DNA from: Climacteris rufus
Taxonomy: Eukaryota > Chordata > Aves > Passeriformes > Climacteridae
Assembly (NCBI GenBank): GCA_013398175.1
Contig: VZRZ01001998.1
Location: 1,982,811-2,046,810 of the forward strand
DNA: 64,000 nt
Direction of reading: 5' to 3'
Positions within the stretch are counted from its first letter, which is position 1, and each line of letters starts with the position of its first letter. A program made the translations under genes and the position numbers. The notes under the pieces were generated by a model. It ran no database searches. It saw nothing but the letters and a program-made list of their open reading frames with translations, and was not told the DNA's origin. This document shows positions 63,747-64,000 of this stretch, piece by piece.

Positions 63747-64000
63747 GTTTCACATATAGAAGAAAATTGTGCTTATAATGAGATAAAGATGGAATGATTT
63801 CAACCTGGATATTACATTATGGCTTCAGCAGTGCCATTAGAGCTCCCTTAGCTCTTGTACATGCACCGATTACAATTTCTCTAGTAGGCAGGCCTGACTA
63901 GTGGAATAAATTAGGTTCTTTCCATGTTTGATGAGCCACCTGTCACTTCTGTTACAGCCAACTACTGCTCCACAAGCACGGGACACAACTGGACAGCTGA

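Larger units (their letters stand above)
57226..64000. other. Unique AT-rich non-coding stretch
   Basis: Holds the perfect hairpin at 62266-62296, an 8-bp inverted repeat at 61204-61225, an A-rich tract at about 62718-62760, and the low-stop segment 63006-63746, listed separately. 58440-58620 has conserved-element character but no recognisable gene. Confidence 0.55.

Overview
The window reads as non-coding nuclear DNA from a bird, most likely a passerine. It is AT-rich (roughly 60% by eye), poor in repeats, and broken by stop codons in all six frames. Two pieces match the 3' end of avian CR1 retroposons (56931-57225 inverted, 49994-50040 forward). One 702-bp solo LTR (7840-8541) resembles, from memory, LTRs common in songbird genomes. 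I see no Alu, L1 or B1 elements, no dense DNA-transposon content and no prokaryotic gene organisation.

No protein-coding gene, tRNA, rRNA or other structured RNA gene could be identified. The window is best described as intergenic DNA or the inside of a very large intron. A few spots might be exons: 15132-15307 and 25919-26062 on the plus strand have good splice-acceptor-like sequence followed by coding-like codons, and 9506-9664 is a weaker case. The longest open frame is 215 codons on the minus strand (13948-14595), with no recognisable domain. The right end (63006-63746) has one frame with a single stop over about 247 codons.

Layout: 1-7834 is unique AT-rich DNA with an A-rich edge and a 51-bp tandem duplication at 391-491. 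The solo LTR sits at 7840-8541, flanked by a CCACC target-site duplication. 8547-28180 is unique sequence with A-rich tracts and three candidate exons. An 8-bp GGAGGGAA tandem array lies at 28181-28318 and a small CpG/NotI cluster at 29121-29160. At 31019-31222 an 83/84-bp segment occurs twice around a single N, probably an assembly artefact. A 50-N gap lies at 40791-40840. The two CR1 fragments are in the right-hand third.

Several compact perfect inverted repeats occur (27029-27064, 34429-34452, 48218-48241, 62266-62296). A few stretches look like conserved non-coding elements, but conservation cannot be measured from one sequence. I found no evidence of a previously undescribed biological system; the most actionable items are the candidate exons and the duplicated assembly segment.
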